From CAYSYM01 sp964435115 (GTDB lineage: Bacteria > Chloroflexota > UBA6077 > CF-72), in the NCBI GenBank assembly GCA_964435115.1, contig CAYSYM010000011.1, positions 1 through 64,000 on the forward strand: a DNA stretch of 64,000 nt. The letters are read 5' to 3'. Every line of letters starts with the position of its first letter. Position 1 is the first letter of the stretch. A program made the translations under genes and the position numbers. A model generated the notes under the pieces. It did not search any database, had not been told where the DNA came from, and worked only from the letters and a program-made list of their open reading frames with translations. Shown piece by piece: positions 10,270 to 17,244 of this stretch.

Positions 10270-10836
10270 CTAACAGAGGTCGGCGCTGTTCTCGCCCCAA
10301 GCAGCTGCAGACGCCAAGGAGCCGGCTCCTGGTGTGGCTCGCTGGTGGTCCCTCGAGTTGTCCGCGCGTCTGCTTCCGCGGTCTGCTCTCCGAAGCGGCA
10401 CGGAAGCCCACCTCACCAACCCATCGAGGAGCCGCACCCAGGGAAGATGCGGGCTGACTGCGTTGGCGAGACGGTGATCAGCGGTCCACAGCTCGCACCC
10501 CACGATGGCCGCAAGGGCCAGGTAGAGCGAATCGTAGATGGTCGGGCGGCCGAAGTGGCTGGCCAACTGCCAGGCGACCGCGTAGAGGTCATCGGGCTCG
10601 CGCACCTGGATGGGCAGGCCTTCCAGGAGGCGGCGAGCTTCATCCGCGTCGGTCGCCGTGAGAACCCCCCGATGCATCTTCCGACGGAGCACGGAAAGCG
10701 TCTCGGCGCGGAAGAGTACCGGCGCGACCAGGACCTCACCCGCTTCTGCCTAGCCCTGCCAGGTGCGCCGCGCGATGTCGCTATCTGCCTCGTCCACGAC
10801 GACCTTGACGGCGACCGATGCGTCGATCGCAATCAT
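10270..10836 (-). pseudogene. VapC-type PIN domain toxin, interrupted by an in-frame TAG
   Basis: The ATG at 10836 begins M-I-A-I-D-A-S-V-A-V-K, the first PIN acidic strand. Codon 29 is TAG (10750-10752). The same frame then continues with L-V-A-P-V-L-F-R-A-E-T-L, Y-D-S-L-Y-L-A-L-A and C-E-L-W-T-A-D-H-R-L, which supply the remaining PIN acidic residues. Without the stop it would be a normal VapC, an RNase of toxin-antitoxin systems; the poor last 45 or so residues may lie beyond the true end. Its start overlaps the antitoxin stop by four bases. As the antitoxin is also broken, decay is more likely than recoding. Confidence 0.8.
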
Positions 10837-11098
10837 GAGCGCTGGCCTCGGATCGCCGCCAGCGCCTCTTCGATGGTCTCGCTGTCCCGCGCTCGCTGCC
10901 GGCGCCGCAGGTCGTCCGCCTGCCGCAGGAGCGTCTGCCACCGCTCGCGCTCGGCAGGGCTGAGGGTCGCCCTGCGATGCAGCCAGTCGGTCAGGGCTCG
11001 GCCACCGCCTCCTTGACCGGGCGACCCTCCTTCGCGGCCTCCGCCTTCACCTGGCGATAGAGACGCTCGTCATCGAACGGCACGGGGATCCGCTTCAT
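10833..11098 (-). pseudogene. VapB-type antitoxin, frameshifted
   Basis: ATG 11098 begins M-K-R-I-P-V-P-F-D-D-E-R-L-Y and runs to V-K-E-A-V-A-E-P before a TGA at 10991-10993. Shifting the frame by one base at that point restores L-T-D-W-L-H-R-R-A-T-L-S and carries on to E-T-I-E-E-A-L-A-A-I, ending at a TGA that overlaps the toxin ATG as ATGA. One base has been lost (or missed in sequencing) near 10994. It was the DNA-binding partner of the PIN toxin downstream. Neither half is listed as an intact gene. Confidence 0.75.
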
Positions 11099-11281
11099 GC
11101 CGCCCTCCAGCACACAAGTCAGACCTTATTGCATCGCTCGCGAGTATCGTCGTGGCCGGTTGGCCAGGGATGGCCCCTTGGGCCACTGGACCCGAGCAGC
11201 GGCGGGCGCGGCACGCCTTGGCGTACGCGGCCGTGGGCGGCGACACGCGCCCGGGGGCGCGGAGCAGTCGGGGCGGCGCGC

Positions 11282-11728
11282 TCAGCTCCCGACGACCTCC
11301 AGGCCGGCCAGCCCCAGGGCGCCGGCCGCCGCCAGCAGCCCGCTCCAAAGCGTGACGCCCGCCGCCATCCACGCCAGCAGCGAGCGGAGAGGCGCGCCCG
11401 CGGCAACCCCCACAGCCGTCCCGAGCGGCGCGCCGACCAGGAGCGGCGCCAGGAGTCCCAGCCCGACGACCCCATAGCGTTCCCAGACGCGGCGCACGAC
11501 ACCGTGCGCATGCGGCCCACCCCCACCCCGTCGGGCCAGGACCCAGGCGCGCGCCCTCGCGCCCAGGAGGCCGATCACCGCCGCGCCGGCCCAGGCACCT
11601 GTGGCCGCCGTCACGGCCACCAGCGCCGGGTGCAGGCCCAGCGCCAGCCCGGCCGGGACCGCCGCCCACAGCTCGAGCGCGGCCAGCGCGAACACGCCGG
11701 CGAGCTTGAAGAGCGTATCGGGTTCCAC
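11282..11728 (-). CDS. Small multidrug export / SNARE-like membrane protein family
   Basis: A 148-residue integral membrane protein with four hydrophobic segments. E-L-W-A-A-V-P-A-G-L-A-L-G-L-H-P near the start and Y-G-V-V-G-L-G-L-L-A-P-L-L-V-G-A-P-L-G-T-A after a charged cytoplasmic loop are typical of the Sm_multidrug_ex family (related to DedA proteins), where the G-x-P segments form re-entrant loops. Transport function in the family is poorly proven. Gene is alone on its strand; antitoxin remnant upstream and the second promoter repeat downstream point away. Confidence 0.7.
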   Translation of the reverse strand: MEPDTLFKLAGVFALAALELWAAVPAGLALGLHPALVAVTAATGAWAGAAVIGLLGARARAWVLARRGGGGPHAHGVVRRVWERYGVVGLGLLAPLLVGAPLGTAVGVAAGAPLRSLLAWMAAGVTLWSGLLAAAGALGLAGLEVVGS

Positions 11729-11903
11729 CAGGTGTCCTCCGCATGGCCCGCCAGCGGCATTGGGTGTTCCGGCCGCGGCCGGCGCCGGCTCAGCCCCGGC
11801 CAGCGGGGCGCCCCGCTGGCCGCCCTCACGCCGCCCCGGCAGGGTGAGCGAAGCGGAGCGTCTGGCACGCGAGGCCCTCGAGCCAGGGGGGGAACGGCTC
11901 CTG

Positions 11904-12005
11904 GAGTTTACAGGACTGTTACCTGCCGGTGATCTCCCGGTGATCTGGCACGCCTAGAATCGCTCGTGCACGGCCCGACGGACCGCCAGGCGCTCGGGCC
12001 GCGAC
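11904..12005 (+). repeat. 102-bp promoter repeat, copy 2
   Basis: Near-identical copy of 8402-8503, starting at GAGTTTACAGGACTGTTAC and ending after the CTCGGGCCGCGAC stretch. It is placed directly before the second secreted-protein gene, with a leader of only about 60-80 bases. The remaining bases between 11729 and 11903 hold no gene that I can see. Confidence 0.9.
11926..11960 (+). promoter_or_regulatory. Tandem 11-bp activator-type boxes and -10, copy 2
   Basis: CCGGTGATCT at 11926-11935 and 11937-11946, then TAGAAT at 11955-11960, the same geometry as in copy 1. Transcription would begin near 11967. Confidence 0.6.
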
Positions 12006-12043
12006 AACGCGAAGCAGGGAGATGATCCATACGTACAGCCAGA

Positions 12044-12754
12044 TTGGTCTCCGTCGTTGGGGTTGTGGTGGCCGCCGCGACGTTACTGTCCAGCGCCGTC
12101 TCCGCTGCACCCGTGGCCGCCGGCCAGCAGCCCGTGACCCCGAGCCAGGCAGCTGAGCTCTCGGCCGAGAGTTGCGCGCGGAACCTGACGCCGCAGCAGC
12201 TCGATGCGCTGGTCGGGTACATGCTGCGTGGCGAGCAGCCGCCGTCCGCGACGGCGTGCTACTGGGCGCTCAGCCTGGCGAACCAGGCGCGCGTGGGCGA
12301 GGCGCTGCTCCTGGCCAAGGGCATCTCCCGCGAGCAGCTCGCCCGTGAGCGCGCGCAGAACGCCGGTCCGCCACGTGCGACGCCGCGCTTCCGGCCCAGC
12401 GGCCAGGCCGGCATCCTCGCCACCTTCTTCGTGCTCAACGCGCCCTGGGGGTCGAACACCGGCACGGGCACCCGAGCGAGCAGCTACTACCAGAACGACG
12501 GGTGCGACAGTGACCCCACCGACTCCGACTGGGAGTACGAGTTTCCGCTCAACGTGTCGACTGGACAGGAGGCGAGCCTGCGCTACTACAACACGAACTG
12601 GGGCGTGGATGCCGGGCTCAAGACTGCGTATTCAAACGGCATCCTGACGTACGGCTACCACGACTGGGGGCGGACCTGGGGCTGCATAGGCCAGACCGCA
12701 TGGTCGCTGGGGCTGGGCAACGTCGCCAACAGCCTGTACCTGTACAAGCAGTGA
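12044..12754 (+). CDS. Secreted two-domain protein of unknown family, paralogue 2
   Basis: A 236-residue exported protein, paralogous to 8739-9512: signal peptide (hydrophobic core V-V-G-V-V-V-A-A-A-T-L-L), helical domain 1 with two Cys ending G-I-S-R-E-Q-L, then domain 2 with S-S-Y-Y-Q-N-D-G-C-D-S-D-P-T-D-S-D, F-P-L-N-V, a C-I-G and a terminal L-G-N-V-A-N-S-L. The Pro-rich linker is shorter than in paralogue 1. The start is uncertain. TTG 12044 leaves no positive n-region. The same frame read from ATA 12029, seven bases after AGGGAGA, would add I-R-T-A-R and complete the signal peptide. ATG 12022 is in another frame. The stop overlaps the next start as GTGA. Confidence 0.75.
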   Translation: MVSVVGVVVAAATLLSSAVSAAPVAAGQQPVTPSQAAELSAESCARNLTPQQLDALVGYMLRGEQPPSATACYWALSLANQARVGEALLLAKGISREQLARERAQNAGPPRATPRFRPSGQAGILATFFVLNAPWGSNTGTGTRASSYYQNDGCDSDPTDSDWEYEFPLNVSTGQEASLRYYNTNWGVDAGLKTAYSNGILTYGYHDWGRTWGCIGQTAWSLGLGNVANSLYLYKQ

Positions 12755-13530
12755 GCCCGGTCAGAGGATTCTCCCCGATCTTGGCGCTTGTCTACCCGGC
12801 GGTGCTCGGCCTGGTGGCGGTCTGGGGGACCGGCCTCGGGCCGCCGCTGGGCAACATCCTCGCGCGGGACCTGCCGCTCGGCGACCTCCTCGCCAGGGCC
12901 GTGGTCCTGCTGCCGATCGCCCAAGAGGGGAAGCAGCTCTTCTCGGCCCTGGCCGCGCTGCACGTGCTGGCGCTGCTCCTGCTAGGTGCCTATGCCGCGC
13001 CGGCCCGGCCCGCGGTCTCGGAGCTGGCCCGGGCTGGTGCCTGGAGCCTCGGCCACACGGCCGGGGGCGCACTCCTGCTCGGCGTGGTGGCCGCAGTCGT
13101 GGGCGTCGGGCTCGTGCGACTCCTGCAGGTGCTCGTCCTCTCAGTCGGCTCGACCCTCCTTGCGGCCAGCCTCGCGACCTTCTTCACGGTGCTCCTCAGG
13201 GAGCGCCGTCGGGCGCTGGCGCGGACGTACCTCGTCGTCTTCGGCCTGATCGTGGTGGGCGGCGTGGTCCTGGTATTTATCCCCGCGCCAGATGAGCAGC
13301 TCTGGCCCCCTACGCTGGGGGAGGCGCTGGGCTACATGAACCCCCTGGCCGCCCTCCGCGGCGTCGTGCGCGCCGAGGTACGCTTCCTCGAGGTGTGGTC
13401 GCTACCCACCCCAGCCGAGAACTTCCTCCCCGGTTGGGAGGGCCATCTCGGCTTCGTGGCGGTCGCGGTCCTCGGCCTGGTGCTGGCGGCCAGGCTCGTG
13501 GCCCGGCGCTCGCCTGGCGCCAGGGGGTAA
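12751..13530 (+). CDS. Polytopic membrane protein, ABC-2 permease-like
   Basis: This 259-residue protein starts at GTG 12751, overlapping the stop of secreted paralogue 2 by four bases, so the two are translationally coupled. About six hydrophobic segments are present. Near the end, L-G-Y-M-N-P-L-A-A-L-R-G-V-V resembles the 'Y-x-N-P' segment common before the last helix of ABC-2 type permeases. No ATP-binding gene lies nearby, so an exporter role is only a guess. It could equally be a dedicated membrane partner of the secreted protein. Confidence 0.65.
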   Translation: MSPVRGFSPILALVYPAVLGLVAVWGTGLGPPLGNILARDLPLGDLLARAVVLLPIAQEGKQLFSALAALHVLALLLLGAYAAPARPAVSELARAGAWSLGHTAGGALLLGVVAAVVGVGLVRLLQVLVLSVGSTLLAASLATFFTVLLRERRRALARTYLVVFGLIVVGGVVLVFIPAPDEQLWPPTLGEALGYMNPLAALRGVVRAEVRFLEVWSLPTPAENFLPGWEGHLGFVAVAVLGLVLAARLVARRSPGARG

Positions 13531-13744
13531 GCCTCGCAGCGTCCGGCTCCTTCGATGCTTCCACGGCCAGCGAACCCACGGGGAGGTAGCCTCGCTCGCC
13601 GGCGGCGACTGCGGGCCCTCCGCATCTGGCCTCCGGCAGAAGCTCCTCGTCTTCGGCAGCGCTGGAGCCACTGGCGCCGGCCTTGGGGGAATCGCCGACG
13701 AGCGAAGGACCAATCGGTTCCTGAACGAACTTGCTGCCACGAGC

Positions 13745-14086
13745 TTGCCCTCCACGGCGGAACACGGCCTCGCCTACCACTACACCGACCTCTTGCTTGC
13801 CAACCTGGCGGGCTGGGCCAGCTTGCTGGCGGTCGCCATCCTGATGGGGATCCTCGCGGGTCGCAGCGCATTCGCCACCGGGCCACTCCGGGCGGGTGCC
13901 CTCCCAGCTATTCCGCCCTGGCTCGCAGCTCTCGCGCTGGTGCTCATCGGGGCGTGGGCTGGCGCCTCCACCACCCGCTGGCTCACAGCACAGCGCCTCC
14001 TTGGCGCCGAGTCGGGGGGCCAGCCGGTGGCCTTCATGGCCGCGTGGCGCAGCGACCCGGCGTATCTCCAGTACGTGTCCTGCTGA
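13745..14086 (+). CDS. Small membrane protein, unknown, start uncertain
   Basis: About 113 residues with two clear hydrophobic segments: L-L-L-A-N-L-A-G-W-A-S-L-L-A-V-A-I-L and W-L-A-A-L-A-L-V-L-I-G-A-W-A-G-A. The frame stays open upstream to the previous gene, with plausible but start-less sequence (L-L-V-F-G-S-A-G-A-T-G-A-G-L-G-G), and TTG 13745 has no ribosome site. The 5' end may be damaged or the start further upstream. It sits between two genes of the paralogue-2 cluster on the same strand. Confidence 0.45.
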   Translation: MPSTAEHGLAYHYTDLLLANLAGWASLLAVAILMGILAGRSAFATGPLRAGALPAIPPWLAALALVLIGAWAGASTTRWLTAQRLLGAESGGQPVAFMAAWRSDPAYLQYVSC

Positions 14087-14153
14087 TCGGTGCATCTATC
14101 CTTCCAGCGATCGCTTGGATGCTTCCCCACCTCCGGCGGCGAAGGGGAACGCG

Positions 14154-14765
14154 ATGAGCGCGGCACGAGTCCCCGGGCGCGTCGCGGTCGTCGCCCTGGC
14201 CGTCGCCACACTGGCCGCGGCCGCAACCGCCACGGGGGTCTCCTGGGTCCGCTGGTCGGCCCTGGAACGACCCGAGTCACTGCACAGCGCGTCCCCCGCG
14301 GCGCCCAATCCCGGGACGGCCGCGGGCTTCGGCGGCGCATACGACGCCATGTCCGTGGCGGAGGCCAGGCAGCGGGTCCCATTCCGGGTCCTCGAACCCA
14401 GGGAATTGCCGGCCGGTTACGCCCTGGTGCGGACGGAGGTCGCCGCGCCCGGTGTGCAGCCGCCGCATGTGCGCCTCGTTTACCAATCGGCGACCGCGCC
14501 AGCGCGCGACCTGCTGGTCGTCGAAACGCTCGGCGACCTCTCCGAACGCGTGGCCGGGCTCGCCGCCGGAACGATCCGAAAGCGCGCGCTCGAAGGGCGC
14601 CCGGCCTACTACGTCGACGGCCTTCCCGCCGACCCCCAGGCGGTAGACCGCATGACGACCGGGCTGGTGGTCGAGCGGAACGGGGTCGTCATCCAGGTGC
14701 TCGGGTGGGTTGACGCAGGGGTGGATCGGGCCGCCCTCGAGCGCCTGGTGGCTTCGCTGGAGTGA
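14154..14765 (+). CDS. Membrane-anchored DUF4367-like protein
   Basis: A 203-residue protein. An N-terminal signal-anchor (V-A-V-V-A-L-A-V-A-T-L-A-A-A-A-T-A) is followed by an extracytoplasmic domain with V-P-F-R-V-L-E-P-R-E-L-P-A-G-Y, V-R-L-V-Y-Q-S-A and L-L-V-V-E-T-L-G-D-L, the pattern of DUF4367 domains found in anti-sigma-like and MucB/LolA-related sensors. No zinc-binding anti-sigma domain is present. It closes the co-directional group that begins with secreted paralogue 2, and is convergent with a response regulator gene. Confidence 0.65.
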   Translation: MSAARVPGRVAVVALAVATLAAAATATGVSWVRWSALERPESLHSASPAAPNPGTAAGFGGAYDAMSVAEARQRVPFRVLEPRELPAGYALVRTEVAAPGVQPPHVRLVYQSATAPARDLLVVETLGDLSERVAGLAAGTIRKRALEGRPAYYVDGLPADPQAVDRMTTGLVVERNGVVIQVLGWVDAGVDRAALERLVASLE

Positions 14766-15274
14766 GTCGCCTTGGAGGGGACCCGGGTGCGCGAAGCTGT
14801 CATCCACGGGCGAACCGCCCCGCCAGCCTGGCGCCTATGGGTGTCGTGGAGCCTCGCCACGGCAGCCGGTGGCACCGCGGCGGCCGCGGCGCTCCGCCCG
14901 TCGACCAGCCGGAGCAAGGCACGGATCTCCGCCACCAGCTCCCGCGGCTCGAAGGGCTTGGGGAGGTACGCGTCCGCACCCACCCCCAGCCCAACCAGCT
15001 TCTCCTCCAGGCCGCGCCGCGCCGTCAGCATCAGCACCGGGGTGTACTCGGCGCGCTGCCGGATGCGGCGGCAGAGCTCCAGGCCGTCCAGATCGGGCAG
15101 CAGGACGTCGAGCACCACGAGGCTCGGCGGGGCCTCGTCAAGGCGCGCCAGCGCCTCGAGTCCGGTCCGTGCGCCGCTGGCCTCGAACCCGGCCTGCCGC
15201 AACAACCGCAGGAGCGCCTCCAGGATGGGCGGTTCGTCCTCCACCACCAGGAGGCGCCGCCCGGCCGGCATCAC
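14609..15274 (-). CDS. Response regulator receiver protein, odd C terminus
   Basis: Residues 1-125 form an OmpR-type receiver: Asp13 acidic pocket, Asp56 phospho-acceptor (V-V-L-D-V-L-L-P), T of L-M-L-T-A-R-R and K of Y-L-P-K-P-F. Where a winged-helix domain should follow there is a Ser/Thr/Arg-rich tail of about 95 residues with no recognisable fold, and the last 157 bases lie antisense inside the convergent DUF4367-like gene. Either the DNA-binding domain has been lost, or a frameshift hides an earlier stop. The true end is uncertain. Confidence 0.7.
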   Translation of the reverse strand: MMPAGRRLLVVEDEPPILEALLRLLRQAGFEASGARTGLEALARLDEAPPSLVVLDVLLPDLDGLELCRRIRQRAEYTPVLMLTARRGLEEKLVGLGVGADAYLPKPFEPRELVAEIRALLRLVDGRSAAAAAVPPAAVARLHDTHRRQAGGAVRPWMTASRTRVPSKATHSSEATRRSRAARSTPASTHPSTWMTTPFRSTTSPVVMRSTAWGSAGRPST

Positions 15275-15325
15275 GGGCGGCAGTCTACGCGCTCGACGCG
15301 CGCCGTTCCAGGCGGCGCTCCAGTG

Positions 15326-16693
15326 CTACGGCTCCGCCACCGCGGCCGCTGGCTGGCGCGCGCCGAGACGGCCCAGGGCCAGGTGCAGTACGAAGGCGAC
15401 GCTGAAGCTGGGCAGGGAGGCGCCGAGCCAGGGCGCCAGGCCGCCGATCCCGAACGCCGGCAGCCCGGAGATTCCCAGGTAGACGGCCGTGCCCACCAGC
15501 CAGACGGCGATGGCGCGCCACTGCACCCCGCCGGCGTACCAGTAGGCGCCACCAGTCTGGAACAGCGCGGCGGTGTCGTAACGGCGCCCGCGCAGGACGA
15601 AGTAGTCGGCCGCGAGCACGCCGAGGAGCGGCACGAACGCGGAGCCGATCAGCAGCAGGAAGCTCTCATACTGAGCCAGTGGAACGGCGAGCGCGATCAC
15701 CAGCACGACCGCGCTCACGGCCACCACCAGCCAGCGGTGGCTCAGACGCGGGAAGAGGTTCTGCACAGACACGGCGGTCGAGTAGACATTGGCGAAGCCC
15801 TCGTCGGCCTCGTCGATCAGCAGGACGAGCAGCGCCAGCCAGCCGGCGGTCAAGCTGGCGATGGCGGCAAGCAACGGCGCGATCGGCGCCGACGGGTCGG
15901 CAGCAACCCCCAGCGCCAGCACCAGCCCCGCGCCCAGCGCGTAGAACCAGACCTGGGGCACGAAGTAGCCAGCGGCAGTCCCCCAGAACGCGGCCCGCCC
16001 GTCGCGTGCGAAGCGGCTGTAGTCGGCGACGAGCGGGAACCAGGAGATGGGCAGCGCCACCACCAGGTCGACAGCCAGCCAGAATGAGAGCTCCCCCGTC
16101 CCCGGCTTGAGCAGGAACGCCCCGAGGTCGTAGGTCGCCACGAGCGCCACCGTGATCCAGACCGTGGTGGCGAGGACCGCCCAGACCACGAAGCGCTCGA
16201 GCACGCGCTTGGTCACCAGCACCGGGCCACCGAGCGCCAGCAGCAGGGTCAGCGCGGTGAAGGCGACCACCCAGAGCGGGTAGGCGGACGGCCAGCCAAG
16301 CGCCCGCGTGCCGAGCGCGTCCGCGGCCTGCGCCATCACGATGACCTCGAAGGTTGCCCAGCCGAGGAGCTGGAGAACGTTCAGCACCGTCGGGGCGTAG
16401 GAGCCGCGAATCCCGAGCGGTGCGCGCAGCAGCACCATGGTGGGCACACCCGTATCACTCCCGACGACGGCGGCGATGCCCAACAGCAGGTTGCCGATGG
16501 CCGCGCCCACCAGGATCGCCAGGAGGGCCTGGGCCAGGCCCAGCCCGGGCACGAGGAACATCCCCACCACCATCACCAGGAAGCTGATCCCCAGGTCGGC
16601 CCAGAGCACGAAGGTGTCCCACGTGCCCAGGGCGCGTCGCTCCCGGGCAACCGGGGCGACCCCTACGGCCCCCATCTCTGCGAGCGAAGCCAT
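15326..16693 (-). CDS. cytX: NCS1-family permease, probable hydroxymethylpyrimidine transporter
   Basis: A 455-residue membrane transporter with about 12 helices, of the nucleobase:cation symporter-1 family. Family features include F-V-L-W-A-D-L-G-I-S-F (helix 1), G-V-P-T-M-V-L-L-R-A-P-L-G (helix 3 region), L-L-G-W-A-T-F-E-V-I-V (helix 4) and D-E-A-D-E-G-F-A-N-V-Y-S. NCS1 proteins move cytosine, purines, allantoin or thiamin precursors. A TPP riboswitch with a terminator lies directly upstream on this strand, which points to the thiamin precursor HMP (CytX). AAGGAGG at 16704-16710 fixes ATG 16693. No thiamin biosynthesis gene is adjacent. Confidence 0.88.
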   Translation of the reverse strand: MASLAEMGAVGVAPVARERRALGTWDTFVLWADLGISFLVMVVGMFLVPGLGLAQALLAILVGAAIGNLLLGIAAVVGSDTGVPTMVLLRAPLGIRGSYAPTVLNVLQLLGWATFEVIVMAQAADALGTRALGWPSAYPLWVVAFTALTLLLALGGPVLVTKRVLERFVVWAVLATTVWITVALVATYDLGAFLLKPGTGELSFWLAVDLVVALPISWFPLVADYSRFARDGRAAFWGTAAGYFVPQVWFYALGAGLVLALGVAADPSAPIAPLLAAIASLTAGWLALLVLLIDEADEGFANVYSTAVSVQNLFPRLSHRWLVVAVSAVVLVIALAVPLAQYESFLLLIGSAFVPLLGVLAADYFVLRGRRYDTAALFQTGGAYWYAGGVQWRAIAVWLVGTAVYLGISGLPAFGIGGLAPWLGASLPSFSVAFVLHLALGRLGARQPAAAVAEP

Positions 16694-16731
16694 GTCTCTG
16701 GCCCTCCTTCCGACGACGCTGTGGCGCGGCC

Positions 16732-16766
16732 AAACGAAAACCGCCCTCGCGATCAGCGGGGGCGGC
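16732..16766 (-). terminator. Riboswitch-linked intrinsic terminator
   Basis: Read on the minus strand: CCGCCCCCGC, loop TGATC, GCGAGGGCGG with one mismatch, then TTTTCGTTT. It lies between the TPP aptamer and the permease ribosome site, as expected of an expression platform that ends transcription when TPP is bound. Confidence 0.8.
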
Positions 16767-16788
16767 CAGGCAGCTCGTCGCGCTCGTG

Positions 16789-16880
16789 CTTCCCTACGCT
16801 GGCATTACCCAGGTCAGGTCTTGAGGGTTGGCCCGCTCCATCCCGCGAGCCTCTCAGCAAATCCGCACCCCTACTGCGCG
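16789..16880 (-). promoter_or_regulatory. TPP riboswitch (THI element)
   Basis: Minus-strand order of conserved elements: AGTAGGGGTGC, then GCTGAGAGG, AACCCTCAAGACCTGA, and CTGGGTAATGCCAGCGTAGG followed by GAA. These are the P2/J3-2 CTGAGA box, the ACCTGA box and the TAATGCCAGCGTAGGGA box of the thiamin pyrophosphate aptamer. P1 forms between the two ends. It controls the NCS1 permease downstream. Confidence 0.95.
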
Positions 16881-17244
16881 TCTTCAGTTGTCCCGGCTCA
16901 TCCTACACCTTCGGACCAGGGCTTGCCCAGGCCACCGGCCGCGGGAGGGCGCGGCCGGAGGAAAGGTGGCGCGGTCCGCTCCCTGTGCCGGGGCTGCGCG
17001 GCGCGCCCGCACGGCTCACGTCCGCCGCGCCGCCGGCACTCGGCCACGGACAGCGGGATGGCCGAGAGTTCGAGGAGGACCGAGAACACCACCGGCGCCG
17101 GCACCGAGCGGTCGGAGAGGACGCCCATGCCGGGGCTGCTGGCGAACGCTCCGGAAGCCCGCGTGACGCGCCGGGCCCGGATTCGTTGGAGGAAGAGCAG
17201 CTCCACTCGGGGCTGAGAACCCGTCACACACCCAGGGAGGTCTC
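16881..17244. other. Intergenic region upstream of secreted glycosidase gene
   Basis: About 360 bases between the divergent riboswitch and the gene at 17245. No coding frame with convincing composition, no repeat. The only clear signal is a CAGGGAGG ribosome site at 17233-17240. The promoters of both the riboswitch transcript and the glycosidase gene must be here. Confidence 0.4.

Noticed and set aside
13555..14157. 200-residue frame overlapping the small membrane protein
   Set aside because: The product is Arg/Pro/His-rich without hydrophobic helices; the frame at 13745-14086 gives clear membrane segments.
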